The position numbers and the translations under genes were made by a program. Below, piece by piece: positions 1-8,832 of a stretch of DNA of 64,000 bases. Under the pieces are notes generated by a model. That model was not told the DNA's origin. It was given only the letters and a program-made list of their open reading frames with translations, and made no database searches. The stretch spans positions 1,612,001 to 1,676,000 of the forward strand of contig CBDAPV010000002.1 of the NCBI GenBank assembly GCA_965198715.1, in the 5' to 3' direction. This DNA is from RH-AL1 sp965198715. GTDB taxonomy: Bacteria; Pseudomonadota; Alphaproteobacteria; Rhizobiales; Beijerinckiaceae. The first letter of the stretch is position 1, and each line of letters starts with the position of its first letter.

Positions 1-180
1 GCCGAGCGGGGCAAGCAACTCGACTTTGGTGTTGGCTAGTTCGACGAAGACGACGGTGACGCCGTGCGCGGAAAGGTCCTGCGGCTCGGTCACCGTGGCG
101 CCGAGTACGTCGCGGTAGCGCGCCGCCTCTGCCGCGAGATCGGCGACGGCGATCGCGATGTGATTAAGCCGGCCGATCAT
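1..180 (-). CDS. mce: methylmalonyl-CoA epimerase, N-terminal part (cut by window edge)
   Basis: The 60 visible codons read MIGRLNHIAIAVADLAAEAA onwards, the opening of the glyoxalase/VOC-fold methylmalonyl-CoA epimerase, including the first metal-ligand histidine in the LNHIAIAV motif. The enzyme interconverts (2R)- and (2S)-methylmalonyl-CoA in propionyl-CoA metabolism in the cytoplasm. The gene starts at an ATG and continues beyond the left edge, so two thirds or more is missing. It lies downstream of ribonuclease J on the same strand, an order I know from Rhizobiales, although here a small plus-strand gene and a repeat sit between them. The family call is firm. Whether the gene is complete cannot be judged. 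Confidence 0.88.
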   Translation of the reverse strand, partial: MIGRLNHIAIAVADLAAEAARYRDVLGATVTEPQDLSAHGVTVVFVELANTKVELLAPLG

Positions 181-332
181 GCGTGCCAGCTCCGTGAGCC
201 GAACGGCCCGCCGCAACACCAACAATTGTGGGGAACGGCTCTGCCCTCGCCCGCCTTGAGCATGCAACCCGACGTCGTACCTCGACGTGCTCGCGACGAA
301 ACGTCACCGCCGGGCGCAACGGAGATGGTGCC

Positions 333-590
333 ATGTCCCACAGAAGCTTTCGCCTGCCCCTGCTCGCCGGCATCTTGCTGGCCGCCGGTCCGGCCTTCGC
401 CCTCAACGCCGGCCCCGAACCCTACATTGCTGCCGATCCGATTTACGCGCCGATGACCAAAGAGCCGGTCATCGCAACGCCGATGCCCGACGAGGCTTCG
501 CTTGGCACCGATGACAATATCAAGGGGCCGGCCGCGGGACCGGAACCTTACAGCGCCGCCGATCCGGTCTACGCGGCGATGGCGAAGTAG
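333..590 (+). CDS. small secreted protein with an internal duplicated motif
   Basis: An 85-residue protein with a typical signal peptide (MSHRSFRLPLLAGILLAAGP, cleavage probably after AFA). The mature part carries two near copies of one motif, AGPEPYIAADPIYAPM and AGPEPYSAADPVYAAM, about 50 residues apart, so it is a short Pro/Ala-rich periplasmic or surface protein built from a repeat. The start is the ATG preceded by GGAG eight bases upstream; an in-frame codon further upstream gives a longer product with no signal sequence. It is convergent with rnj and diverges from mce. I do not recognise the family. Its existence is supported by the ribosome site, the signal peptide and the repeat, not by known homology. 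Confidence 0.6.
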   Translation: MSHRSFRLPLLAGILLAAGPAFALNAGPEPYIAADPIYAPMTKEPVIATPMPDEASLGTDDNIKGPAAGPEPYSAADPVYAAMAK

Positions 591-636
591 CCGGTCTTGC
601 GGCTGCCGAGGCCACGAAGGCGGAAAGTGCGAGCGA

Positions 637-766
637 CCTCTCATCCGGCGCTTCGCGCCACCTTCTCCCGCAAGGGGAGAAGGGATCTTCCGGAGAGATC
701 ACAGCCCTTCCCGTAGGCCCCTTCTCCCCTTTTGAGAGAAGGTGGACGACGGCCGGATGAGGGGTT
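637..766. repeat. palindromic repeat element (Rhizobiales REP-like)
   Basis: About 130 bases form two inverted arms: CTCATCCGGC ... CCACCTTCTCCC on the left, and its complement GAGAAGGTGG ... GCCGGATGAG on the right. Each arm holds an inner hairpin of the CTTCTCCC/GGGGAGAAG type. This is the appearance of the highly repeated intergenic palindromes of Rhizobiales genomes. It lies between two converging genes (the small secreted protein and rnj), where it could also act as a bidirectional terminator. A half-copy occurs near 35.3 kb. Confidence 0.75.
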
Positions 767-819
767 GGGGCGCCTCTCCGAGCGTCGATTCTGGATGCGC
801 CGCCGCTTCATCGGTAGGA

Positions 820-2490
820 TCACACCTCCACGACGAGCACGTGGACGTTGGGGCGCTTGCCCCAGGCCTGGTTGACGGCGCTGCGCACCGCACGTTCGAT
901 CGCCGTCGAGACGGTGTCGGCGTCGCGCCGGCGCTGGCGCGGCAGGTTATCGAAGGTCTCGAACATGGCCGCGTCGACCAGCGCGTCCATGGCCTCGCCC
1001 GACTTCGTCTTCGAGGGCAGGCCGTTGGTAACGACGTCCGGCGTGCCGGCCATGTCGCCTTTGGAGGTCACCGCAAGCGCGATCGTCACCACGCCACCAA
1101 AGGCGAGGCTCTGGCGCTCGCGCACGGACTCGTCGTCCGATTTCACGAGGATGTTGCCGTCCTTTAACAACTTGCCATGGGCAGCCTGGCCGACGATACC
1201 AGGCTCGCCGGGCGAAAGCAGCACGACGTCGCCGTTGCGCGCCTTGATCACGTGCGGCACCTGCCGCTCGCGGGCGAAGGCGAAATGCTCGGCGAGGTGC
1301 ACCTCTTCGCCGTGGGCGGGGATGGCGATGGTCGGGCGCACCCAGTCGTACATCTGCGCGACCTCGCCGCGGCGCGGATGGCCCGAGGCGTGGATGAGCG
1401 CGTTACGGTCGGTGACAACCTCGATCCCCATGCGCACGAGATTGTTGATGATGCGGTTCACCTCGCGCTCGTTGCCGGGGATCGTCCGTGACGAGAAGAT
1501 GACCATGTCGCCAGCCGCCAGGCCGACCGCCGGGTGCTCGTCCTCCGAAATGCGGGCGATGGCCGCGCGCGGCTCGCCCTGGCTTCCCGTCGCCAGCACC
1601 ACGCATTTCTCCCGCGGGATGTGGGAGAAGGCATCGGCTGAAAGGAACGGCGGCAGGCCTTCAAGGTAGCCGCAATCCCGCCCGACGGACGAGACGCGGT
1701 CCATCGAGCGGCCGACCAGCACGACCTGACGGCCGGCGGCATAGGCCGCCTCAGCGACGGCGCGCATGCGGGCGAGATTGGAGGCGAAGGTGGTGACGAG
1801 CACCCTGCCTTGCGCCTTGGCGATGATCTCGGCCAGTGTCGCCGCGACCTCGGCTTCCGACGGGCTGATACCGTCGCGCAGGATGTTGGTCGAATCGCAG
1901 ACCAGCGCCAGCACACCCTCCTCGCCAATGGCCGCGAGCCGGGTCGCGTCGGTGGTGTGGCCGATGCCCGGCGCGGCGTCGATCTTCCAGTCGCCCGAGT
2001 GCACCACCGTGCCGGCGGGCGTGCGGATCGCCAGCGCGCAGCTCTCGGGTATCGAGTGCGCGACGGCCACGAACTCGACCGAGAACGGCGCAAGGTCCAC
2101 GGTGGCACCCTGAGCCACGATGTGCACCGGCAGTTCGGGGGCGCCGCGCTCGGAGAGCCGCTTGCTCTCAAGCAGGCCGGCGGCGAAGCGCGTGGCGTAG
2201 ATCGGCGCGCGAAGCCGCGACCACAATGTGCCGACGGCGCCGATATGGTCCTCGTGGGCGTGGGTGATGCAGATGCCGACGAGGTCGCCGCGCATCTTTT
2301 CGATGAAGCTCGTGTCGGGCACGATGACCTCGATGCCGGCGGTCTCCGGACCGGCGAAGGAAATCCCGCAATCGACCATGAGCCATTTCTTGGCGCGCCG
2401 CGGCCCGAAGCCGTAGAGGGCCATGTTCATGCCGATCTCGCCGAGCCCGCCGAGGGGCACGAAGACGAGCTCGTTTGTATTTTCGTTCAT
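820..2490 (-). CDS. rnj: ribonuclease J (metallo-beta-lactamase fold RNase)
   Basis: A 556-residue RNase J, the 5'-to-3' exo- and endoribonuclease of mRNA turnover and rRNA maturation. The metal-binding signature THAHEDH sits at residues 76-82 (H77, H79, D81, H82), followed by the beta-CASP region and a C-terminal dimerisation domain ending in VHVLVVEV. The ATG chosen gives the usual short N-terminus (MNENTNELVFVPLGG) and has GGAAAGG upstream; the open frame extends further but only antiparallel to birA. It follows birA by about 50 bases and is probably the penultimate gene of the nuo transcript, before mce. Length and motifs match the alphaproteobacterial family. Confidence 0.95.
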   Translation of the reverse strand: MNENTNELVFVPLGGLGEIGMNMALYGFGPRRAKKWLMVDCGISFAGPETAGIEVIVPDTSFIEKMRGDLVGICITHAHEDHIGAVGTLWSRLRAPIYATRFAAGLLESKRLSERGAPELPVHIVAQGATVDLAPFSVEFVAVAHSIPESCALAIRTPAGTVVHSGDWKIDAAPGIGHTTDATRLAAIGEEGVLALVCDSTNILRDGISPSEAEVAATLAEIIAKAQGRVLVTTFASNLARMRAVAEAAYAAGRQVVLVGRSMDRVSSVGRDCGYLEGLPPFLSADAFSHIPREKCVVLATGSQGEPRAAIARISEDEHPAVGLAAGDMVIFSSRTIPGNEREVNRIINNLVRMGIEVVTDRNALIHASGHPRRGEVAQMYDWVRPTIAIPAHGEEVHLAEHFAFARERQVPHVIKARNGDVVLLSPGEPGIVGQAAHGKLLKDGNILVKSDDESVRERQSLAFGGVVTIALAVTSKGDMAGTPDVVTNGLPSKTKSGEAMDALVDAAMFETFDNLPRQRRRDADTVSTAIERAVRSAVNQAWGKRPNVHVLVVEV

Positions 2491-2543
2491 GGGTGTTGAG
2501 CCTTTCCTGGACTTCTCGTTGCGGCGCAGCGCGCCTCTCTTCA

Positions 2544-3302
2544 TCAATCGGTGAATGCCGCCGCGAGGGCGGGAAAGAAGACGTCGCCGGCCTCGACGAT
2601 CTGCCGGCCGTCCGCGGTGTCGAGCAGAAGGCGCCCGGTCGCGTCGAGGTCGTGGAAGATGCCGTCGAGACGGTGACGCGGGGTCACCACCACGATGCGC
2701 TCGCCAAGCCCGGCCGCCATCGCGAGCCAGGCGGAGCGCACCGCGGCGAATCCCCTGCCGAAGTCCCATTTCATCATCTGTATGTCGAAAAAGTGGATGA
2801 AGTCGGCGACGATGCGGTCAATAGGGTGTTCGGAGGCTCCCGCGGCAAGAAGATCGGTGGCAGGATAGGCGAGCCCTTCGGGGTGCGAGCGGCAATTGAC
2901 CCCGACGCCGATTACGCAGCCGAACTTGCCTTCAGGCAGGGAGCTGCTCTCGAGCAGCATGCCGGCCAGCTTGGCGCCCTCGTGCAGCACGTCGTTCGGC
3001 CATTTCAGCTGAAGCCGGCCATCGCCGCCGATACAGGCCCGCAACGCCTGCGCCAGTGCCACACCGGAGACGAAGCCGAGCTGCGGAGCCAATGCCGGCG
3101 GCGCTGGATCGCGCAGGGCGAGGCTCATGTAGAGGTTGCCGGGCGGAGAGACCCACACCCTGCCCCGCCGGCCGCGACCGCCTGTCTGCGCGCGAGCGGT
3201 CACAACAAACGGCGCGGAAGCACCGGCGCGCAGCCTCACCATGGCCTCGTCGTTGGTGGAGTCGACCGTGTCCAGGGCTATGTGCCGGTAGTTGCTGGTC
3301 AT
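2544..3302 (-). CDS. birA: biotin--[acetyl-CoA-carboxylase] ligase
   Basis: A 252-residue, single-function biotin protein ligase without the N-terminal repressor domain of E. coli BirA. It activates biotin with ATP and transfers it to the biotin carboxyl carrier protein. Visible motifs are the substrate entry STNDEA, the biotin loop GGRGRRGRVW, KWPNDVL, and GVGVNC. The start is uncertain: ATG at the given position begins MTSNYRHIALDTVDSTND, but a GTG twelve codons upstream (3338) is equally open and has a purine-rich stretch before it. It lies between nuoN and rnj on the same strand; this position just after nuoN is common in Rhizobiales and has no evident functional reason. Confidence 0.92.
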   Translation of the reverse strand: MTSNYRHIALDTVDSTNDEAMVRLRAGASAPFVVTARAQTGGRGRRGRVWVSPPGNLYMSLALRDPAPPALAPQLGFVSGVALAQALRACIGGDGRLQLKWPNDVLHEGAKLAGMLLESSSLPEGKFGCVIGVGVNCRSHPEGLAYPATDLLAAGASEHPIDRIVADFIHFFDIQMMKWDFGRGFAAVRSAWLAMAAGLGERIVVVTPRHRLDGIFHDLDATGRLLLDTADGRQIVEAGDVFFPALAAAFTD

Positions 3303-3417
3303 CCCGAAATTGGCGGAGAGAGTCTCCAGAACCCGCACGCTCCGCCCCTGCCGGAGAGATGACAGCTTACCGCTGCTGGTTGCGGAGTAATCGCTCCGAA
3401 ACGACGAAGGTGGGGCG

Positions 3418-4860
3418 TCAAAACAGTGACTTCGCAGCAGCAGTGGCGGCGCCGATGAAGAGCGGCGGGTAGACGAAGAACAGTAGGACGAGCAGCCCAG
3501 TGATCGCCAGTACGCCCTGCAGCATCGGAGACTGCCGGTCGAATGGGATGGCCGCCTCGTCGAAATACATGAATTTAATGATGCGTAGGTAATAAAAGGC
3601 CGCGATCACGCTAAGGAGCACGCCGATAACGGCGAGGCCGAAGAGGTGAGCATGAATGGCCGCGTTGAACACGTAGAACTTAGCGAAGAAGCCGGCGAGC
3701 GGCGGGATGCCGGCGAGCGAAAACATCATCATGGCGAGGAAGAACGCCATGCCCGGATGGGTCTTCGATAGGCCCATCAGGTCGGCGACGTTGGTCAGCT
3801 GACCTCCGTTGATCTTCATCGAGAGAATGGCGGCGAAGGTGCCGAGCGTCATGACGAGATAAATTGCCATGTAGATCACCACGCCCTGCACGCCCTCGGG
3901 AGTGCCAGCGGCGAGACCGACGAGGGCGAACCCCATGTTGCCGATCGCCGAATACGCCATCATCCGCTTGATGTCGGTCTGCCCAATGGCGGCGAAGGAT
4001 CCCAGCGCCATCGACAGGATCGAGATCGCGATGACGAGTTGCTGCCATTGCAAGGTGATGCCGGGAAAGGCGGTAATGATGACGCGCGTGGTGATCGCGA
4101 CCGCCGCCATCTTCGGCGCGGTGGCGAAGAAGGCCGTCACCGGGGTCGGCGCGCCCTGGTAGACGTCGGGCGTCCACATGTGGAAGGGCGCTACCGACAT
4201 CTTGAAGGCGAGGCCGGCCATGAGGAAGACGAGGCCGAACTCGACCCCGATCTGCGCCCTGCCACCGATGGCCTTGGCAATGCCGGCGAACTCCACCGTC
4301 CCGGAGAAACCGTAGAGCAGCGACGCCCCGTACAGCAGCATTCCGGATGAGAGCGCGCCGAGCACGAAATACTTGAGGCCGGCCTCGGATGCCCGGCGAT
4401 TGTCGCGATGAAAGGCGGCAAGCACGTAGAGCGCGAGGCTCATTAGCTCCAGGCCGAGATAGAGGGTGATGAGGCCGGTCGCCGAGATCAGGATCAGCGC
4501 GCCAAGCGTCGAGAGGATGACGAGGATCGGGTACTCGAACTTGTCGATCTTCTCGCGCCGCAGGAAGCGCTGGCCCATCAGCAGGGTGACGAGCGAGCCG
4601 ACGAGCGTCAGCACCTTCATGAAGCGGCCGAAGGCGTCGTCGACGAACATGCCATCGTAGACGATCGCGTGGGTCTTGCCGTTGAGCAGGATGACCACAA
4701 CCGCGAGGCCGAGGACGCCGATCGCGATCTCGGTGACCGGGCCGTCGGATTCCTTGCCACGGATCGCGCCGAAGAGCAGCAGGAACAAGGCGCCGACTGC
4801 CAGGATCAGCTCGGGCAGGCTGTGGGCAAAGTTGAGCGACATCGGGCTGTAGGGAGTCAT
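3418..4860 (-). CDS. nuoN: NADH-quinone oxidoreductase subunit N
   Basis: A 480-residue, antiporter-like membrane subunit of complex I, one of three proton-channel subunits, with about 14 transmembrane segments. The conserved channel residues are visible as the glutamate in LYLGLELMSLALYVLA and the lysine in LAFKMSVAPFHMWTPDVYQG. It is the last gene of the nuo set. Its ATG overlaps the nuoM stop by four bases (ATGA), so the two are translationally coupled. A second in-frame ATG six codons in (MSLNFAHSLPEL) is an alternative start. No anomalies are visible. Confidence 0.97.
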   Translation of the reverse strand: MTPYSPMSLNFAHSLPELILAVGALFLLLFGAIRGKESDGPVTEIAIGVLGLAVVVILLNGKTHAIVYDGMFVDDAFGRFMKVLTLVGSLVTLLMGQRFLRREKIDKFEYPILVILSTLGALILISATGLITLYLGLELMSLALYVLAAFHRDNRRASEAGLKYFVLGALSSGMLLYGASLLYGFSGTVEFAGIAKAIGGRAQIGVEFGLVFLMAGLAFKMSVAPFHMWTPDVYQGAPTPVTAFFATAPKMAAVAITTRVIITAFPGITLQWQQLVIAISILSMALGSFAAIGQTDIKRMMAYSAIGNMGFALVGLAAGTPEGVQGVVIYMAIYLVMTLGTFAAILSMKINGGQLTNVADLMGLSKTHPGMAFFLAMMMFSLAGIPPLAGFFAKFYVFNAAIHAHLFGLAVIGVLLSVIAAFYYLRIIKFMYFDEAAIPFDRQSPMLQGVLAITGLLVLLFFVYPPLFIGAATAAAKSLF

Positions 4861-6404
4861 CGATCGGTTCCGGCAAGAGCGAAGTCGGCTGGCGGCCGGA
4901 TCCCGGCCGCTAGCTTCTTCGAGGCCGCCAGGTCGGTCTCATGGGTCTTGACCATCGCCGCCACTGTGGGACCCGAGGCCCCGAGGATCGGCGAGGGATG
5001 GAAGCCGTAGAAGATCGTCAGCACCGCGAGCGTGGCGAGCATGCCGGCCTCGCGCGGGTTGAGGTCGAGGATGGACTTCAAGCTGTCCTTGGTCATGACG
5101 CCGAAGACGACGCGGCGGTACAGGTAGAGCGCATAGGCAGCTGAGAGGATCACGCCAGTGCAGGCGAAGAGCGTCACCCAACTGTTGACCTGGAACGTGC
5201 CGATCATGGTCAGGAACTCGCCGACGAAGCCCGATGTCCCCGGCAGCCCGACGTTGGCCATGGTGAAGATCAGGAAGGCCGTGGCGTAGCGCGGCATGCG
5301 CGCGACGAGTCCGCCATAGGCGGCGATCTCGCGAGTGTGCATGCGATCATAAACGACACCAACGCAGAGGAACAGCGCGCCCGACACGATGCCGTGCGAA
5401 ACCATTTGGAAGATGGCGCCCTGGATGCCCTGCTCGGTGAAGGCGAACAGCCCCATCGTCACGAAGCCCATGTGGGCAATCGACGAATAAGCGATCAGCT
5501 TCTTCATGTCGGTCTGCACCAGCGCGACTAGCGAGGTGTAGATGATCGCGATCACCGAGAGCGTGAACACCAGCGGCGCGAACGAATGCGAGGCGTCCGG
5601 GAACATCGGCAGCGAGAAGCGCAGAAAGCCGTAGCCGCCCATCTTGAGCAGGATGCCTGCCAGGATCACCGAGCCGGCGGTCGGCGCCTCGACGTGCGCG
5701 TCGGGCAGCCAGGTATGCACCGGCCACATCGGCATCTTCACCGCGAAGGAGGCGAAGAAGGCGAGGAACATCCAGGTCTGCATCGAGGCGGGGAAGTGCG
5801 TCTTCAGCAGCACCGTGATGTCGGTAGTGCCGGCGTAGCCGTACATCGCCATGATGGCGAGTAGCATTAGCAGCGATCCGGTTAGCGTGAAGAGGAAGAA
5901 CTTGAAGGCGGCATAGACTTTCCGCCCATGCCCCCAGATGCCAATGATCAGGAACATCGGGATCAGGCCACCCTCGAAGAAGAGATAGAAGAGGATGAGG
6001 TCGAGCGAGCAGAAGACGCCGATCATGAGCGTCTCGAGCACCAGGAAGGCTACGAGATAGTCCTTCAAACAGAAGTCGATCGAACGCCACGAGCACAGGA
6101 TGCAGAACGGCATTAGGAATGCGGTGAGCACCACGAAGGGGAAGCTCATGCCGTCCACACCAAGCTTGTAGACGAGCCCCTGGCCAAACCAGCCGCGCTG
6201 CTCGACGAACTGGAACGCCGACGAGGACGCATCGAAATGTGCCCAGGCGTAGCAGGCGAGCAGGAAGGTGACGATCGTGGTGATCAGCGCCGCCCAGCGC
6301 GCATTGTTGAGCGTTGCCTCGTCCTCCCCGCGCAAGATCAGGATGAAAGCCGTGCCGATAAGCGGAAGGACGATCAGGCCGGAGAGGATGCCGAAGCCAA
6401 ACAT
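4857..6404 (-). CDS. nuoM: NADH-quinone oxidoreductase subunit M
   Basis: A 515-residue, antiporter-like membrane subunit of complex I. The conserved glutamate lies in YLFFEGGLIPMFLIIG and the channel lysine in FAVKMPMWPVHTWLPDAHVE, the signature of the proton-translocating fold. It starts on the base where nuoL ends (one-base overlap) and overlaps nuoN by four bases. Membrane segments are evident along the whole length and the size matches other alphaproteobacterial NuoM proteins. The product sits in the distal half of the membrane arm and pumps protons driven by quinone reduction. Confidence 0.97.
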   Translation of the reverse strand: MFGFGILSGLIVLPLIGTAFILILRGEDEATLNNARWAALITTIVTFLLACYAWAHFDASSSAFQFVEQRGWFGQGLVYKLGVDGMSFPFVVLTAFLMPFCILCSWRSIDFCLKDYLVAFLVLETLMIGVFCSLDLILFYLFFEGGLIPMFLIIGIWGHGRKVYAAFKFFLFTLTGSLLMLLAIMAMYGYAGTTDITVLLKTHFPASMQTWMFLAFFASFAVKMPMWPVHTWLPDAHVEAPTAGSVILAGILLKMGGYGFLRFSLPMFPDASHSFAPLVFTLSVIAIIYTSLVALVQTDMKKLIAYSSIAHMGFVTMGLFAFTEQGIQGAIFQMVSHGIVSGALFLCVGVVYDRMHTREIAAYGGLVARMPRYATAFLIFTMANVGLPGTSGFVGEFLTMIGTFQVNSWVTLFACTGVILSAAYALYLYRRVVFGVMTKDSLKSILDLNPREAGMLATLAVLTIFYGFHPSPILGASGPTVAAMVKTHETDLAASKKLAAGIRPPADFALAGTDR

Positions 6405-8509
6405 CAGCGCACGCCCCCGACGAGGTACCAGGTAATGAGGACGGTGACCCCGATGAGCATCACGAAGGCGTAATGGTAGACGTAGCCCGTCTGGAACTTC
6501 ACCGCCTGCCGCGTGACGTCCACCACCAAGCCGGAGAGCCCGTCGGGTCCGAAGCGATCGATAATCCCGACATCACCGCCCTTCCAGAACAGCCGGCCAA
6601 TCATAAAGGCCGGCTGCACGAAGATCATGTTATAGAGCTCGTCGAAGTACCACTTGTGCGACAGGAAGTTGTAGATGATCGGATTGCCTTTGGCCCAGCG
6701 AGCCGGCGCACCGAGGTCGTAGATGTAGCCGAGCCAGGCCAGTCCAGCGCCGAGCACGAGCATCAGCAGAGGCAACTGCTTTACGAGGAAGGGAATGTGC
6801 TCCATCTCCTCGAGAATGTGGTTGTTCGGGCCGTAGAAGATCGAGCCCTTCCAGAATGCTGCCTGCCCCGAGCCGATGAAGAGATGGTCGAAGATCATGC
6901 CGGCAAAGAGCGCGCCGGCGGATAATACGTAGAGCGGGATCAGCATTGTGTCGGGCGACTCGTGCGGCACGAAGTCGTGGCCCTCAGTGTGCACGTCATC
7001 GGGGTGCAGCTTGACGCCGTGGGCGCCATGCGCGTCGGGATGGTCGGCGGTGACGTGGTCCTGCCCGCCGGTCTCGGGCCGGTTGGTCGGCTCGAGGTGG
7101 GCCTTCGACCCATGGGCGTCGGTGATGCCGGTGTTGTCGGCATGGGCGCGGGCCACCTCCCAGCGCGGGGCCTCGAAGAAGGTCAGGAAGACCAGCCGGA
7201 ACGAGTAGAACGAGGTCAGGAAGACCGCCGCCGTCGCGAGGATCCAAGCGTAGACGTGTCCGGTGCCAGTCGAGGCATAGGCTGCCTCGATGATTGCGTC
7301 CTTCGAGTACCAGCCCGCGGTGAACGGGAAGCCGACCAGCGCCAGCGTGCCGATCGTCATCGTCCAAAAGGTCCGCGGGATGCGCGTGCGCAGGCCGCCC
7401 ATGTGGCGCATGTCCTGTTCGTGATGCATAGCGGTGATCACAGAGCCGCAGCATAGGAACAGAAGTGCCTTAAAGAACGCGTGGGTGAACAAGTGGAAGA
7501 CGCCGAGTCCGAAGCCGCCGACGCCCAGCCCGACGAACATGTAGCCGAGCTGCGAGCAGGTCGAGTAGGCGACGACGCGCTTGATGTCGGTCTGCACGCA
7601 TCCGATCGTGGCGGCGAAGAAGCAGGTCGTGCCGCCGATGATGGTAATGAAGGACATCACGCCCGGGGCCTGCTCGAACAGCGGCGAGAGGCGGGCCACC
7701 ATGAACACGCCGGCCGTGACCATAGTGGCGGCATGGATGAGGGCCGAAACCGGGGTCGGGCCCTCCATGGCGTCGGGTAGCCAGGTGTGCAGCATGAACT
7801 GCGCCGACTTGCCCATGGCGCCCATGAACAGCAGGAAGCAGGCGACCTCCATCACCGGCCAGTCGTGGCCAAAGAGATGCGCCGTCTTCGCTCCTAGACC
7901 GGGCGCGGCGGCGAAGATCGTGTCGAAGCTCACTGACTTGGTGACGAAGAAGACCGCGAAGATGCCGAGCAGGAAGCCGAAATCGCCGACGCGGTTGACC
8001 ACGAAAGCCTTTATCGCGGCGGCATTTGCGGTGGGCTTCGTGTACCAGAACCCGATTAGCAGGTAGGAGGCGAGGCCGACGCCTTCCCAGCCAAAGAACA
8101 TCTGCACGAGGTTGTCGGCCGTCACCAGCATCAGCATGGTGAAGGTGAAGAGCGAGAGGTAGGCGAAGAAGCGCGGTTGCGACGGATCGTCGGACATGTA
8201 GCCGATCGAGTAGAGATGCACGAGCGACGACACGGTGGTGACGACCACGAGCATCACGCAGGTCAGCGTGTCGACCCGAAAGGCCCATTCGACCTTGAGC
8301 GCGCCGACCGTGAACCAGTTTGCGACGGGTGACACGCTCTCCGGCGCGGAGCCGACCGCGTGAATGAAGAACAGGATCCAAGAGAACAGCGCGGCGATGA
8401 ACAGGAACGAGGTGGTCACCACCTCGCATGCCTTCACCCCGAGGCGGAAACCGCCGAAAATCGCGATGAGGAAACCCAGGAGCGGCAGCGCGACGACGAT
8501 GTCGATCAT
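6404..8509 (-). CDS. nuoL: NADH-quinone oxidoreductase subunit L
   Basis: A 701-residue distal proton-pumping subunit of complex I, carrying the long lateral helix in its C-terminal part. Conserved features include GWEGVGL (E142), GAMGKSAQFMLHTWLPDAM (K234) and the QTDIKRVVAYSTCSQLGYM segment. Residues about 455-520 form a hydrophilic insertion with eleven histidines (for example TADHPDAHGAHGVKLH) between the last channel helices and the lateral helix region, so the protein is longer than E. coli NuoL (about 613 residues). The gene lies seven bases after nuoK and shares one base with nuoM. Confidence 0.97.
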   Translation of the reverse strand: MIDIVVALPLLGFLIAIFGGFRLGVKACEVVTTSFLFIAALFSWILFFIHAVGSAPESVSPVANWFTVGALKVEWAFRVDTLTCVMLVVVTTVSSLVHLYSIGYMSDDPSQPRFFAYLSLFTFTMLMLVTADNLVQMFFGWEGVGLASYLLIGFWYTKPTANAAAIKAFVVNRVGDFGFLLGIFAVFFVTKSVSFDTIFAAAPGLGAKTAHLFGHDWPVMEVACFLLFMGAMGKSAQFMLHTWLPDAMEGPTPVSALIHAATMVTAGVFMVARLSPLFEQAPGVMSFITIIGGTTCFFAATIGCVQTDIKRVVAYSTCSQLGYMFVGLGVGGFGLGVFHLFTHAFFKALLFLCCGSVITAMHHEQDMRHMGGLRTRIPRTFWTMTIGTLALVGFPFTAGWYSKDAIIEAAYASTGTGHVYAWILATAAVFLTSFYSFRLVFLTFFEAPRWEVARAHADNTGITDAHGSKAHLEPTNRPETGGQDHVTADHPDAHGAHGVKLHPDDVHTEGHDFVPHESPDTMLIPLYVLSAGALFAGMIFDHLFIGSGQAAFWKGSIFYGPNNHILEEMEHIPFLVKQLPLLMLVLGAGLAWLGYIYDLGAPARWAKGNPIIYNFLSHKWYFDELYNMIFVQPAFMIGRLFWKGGDVGIIDRFGPDGLSGLVVDVTRQAVKFQTGYVYHYAFVMLIGVTVLITWYLVGGVR

Positions 8510-8516
8510 GTCGAGG

Positions 8517-8822
8517 TCAGCCCTTCATCGAGTGGATGTCTTCCACCGCGATCGTGCCCGAGATGCGGTAGTAGGTTACAAGGATCGCAAGACCGATCGC
8601 CGCCTCGGCCGCCGCCACCGTCAGGATAAAGAGGGCGAACACCTGTCCGGTGAGGTCGTGCAGGAAAGACGAGAAGGCAACGAGGTTGAGGTTCACCGAA
8701 AGCAGGATCAGCTCGACCGACATCAGGATTATGATGATGTTCTTGCGGTTGAGAATGATACCGGCCACGCCGAGCGTGAACAGGATGGCGGCGACGGTGA
8801 GGTAATGGCTCAAGCCGATCAT
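8517..8822 (-). CDS. nuoK: NADH-quinone oxidoreductase subunit K
   Basis: A 101-residue subunit with three transmembrane segments, homologous to mitochondrial ND4L. The conserved membrane glutamate is in IILMSVELILLSVNLNLVAF. Together with NuoJ and NuoA it links the quinone chamber to the antiporter-like subunits. Its length is exactly that of the family. It lies ten bases after nuoJ and seven before nuoL. Confidence 0.96.
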   Translation of the reverse strand: MIGLSHYLTVAAILFTLGVAGIILNRKNIIIILMSVELILLSVNLNLVAFSSFLHDLTGQVFALFILTVAAAEAAIGLAILVTYYRISGTIAVEDIHSMKG

Positions 8823-8832
8823 CTGCGGGCTC

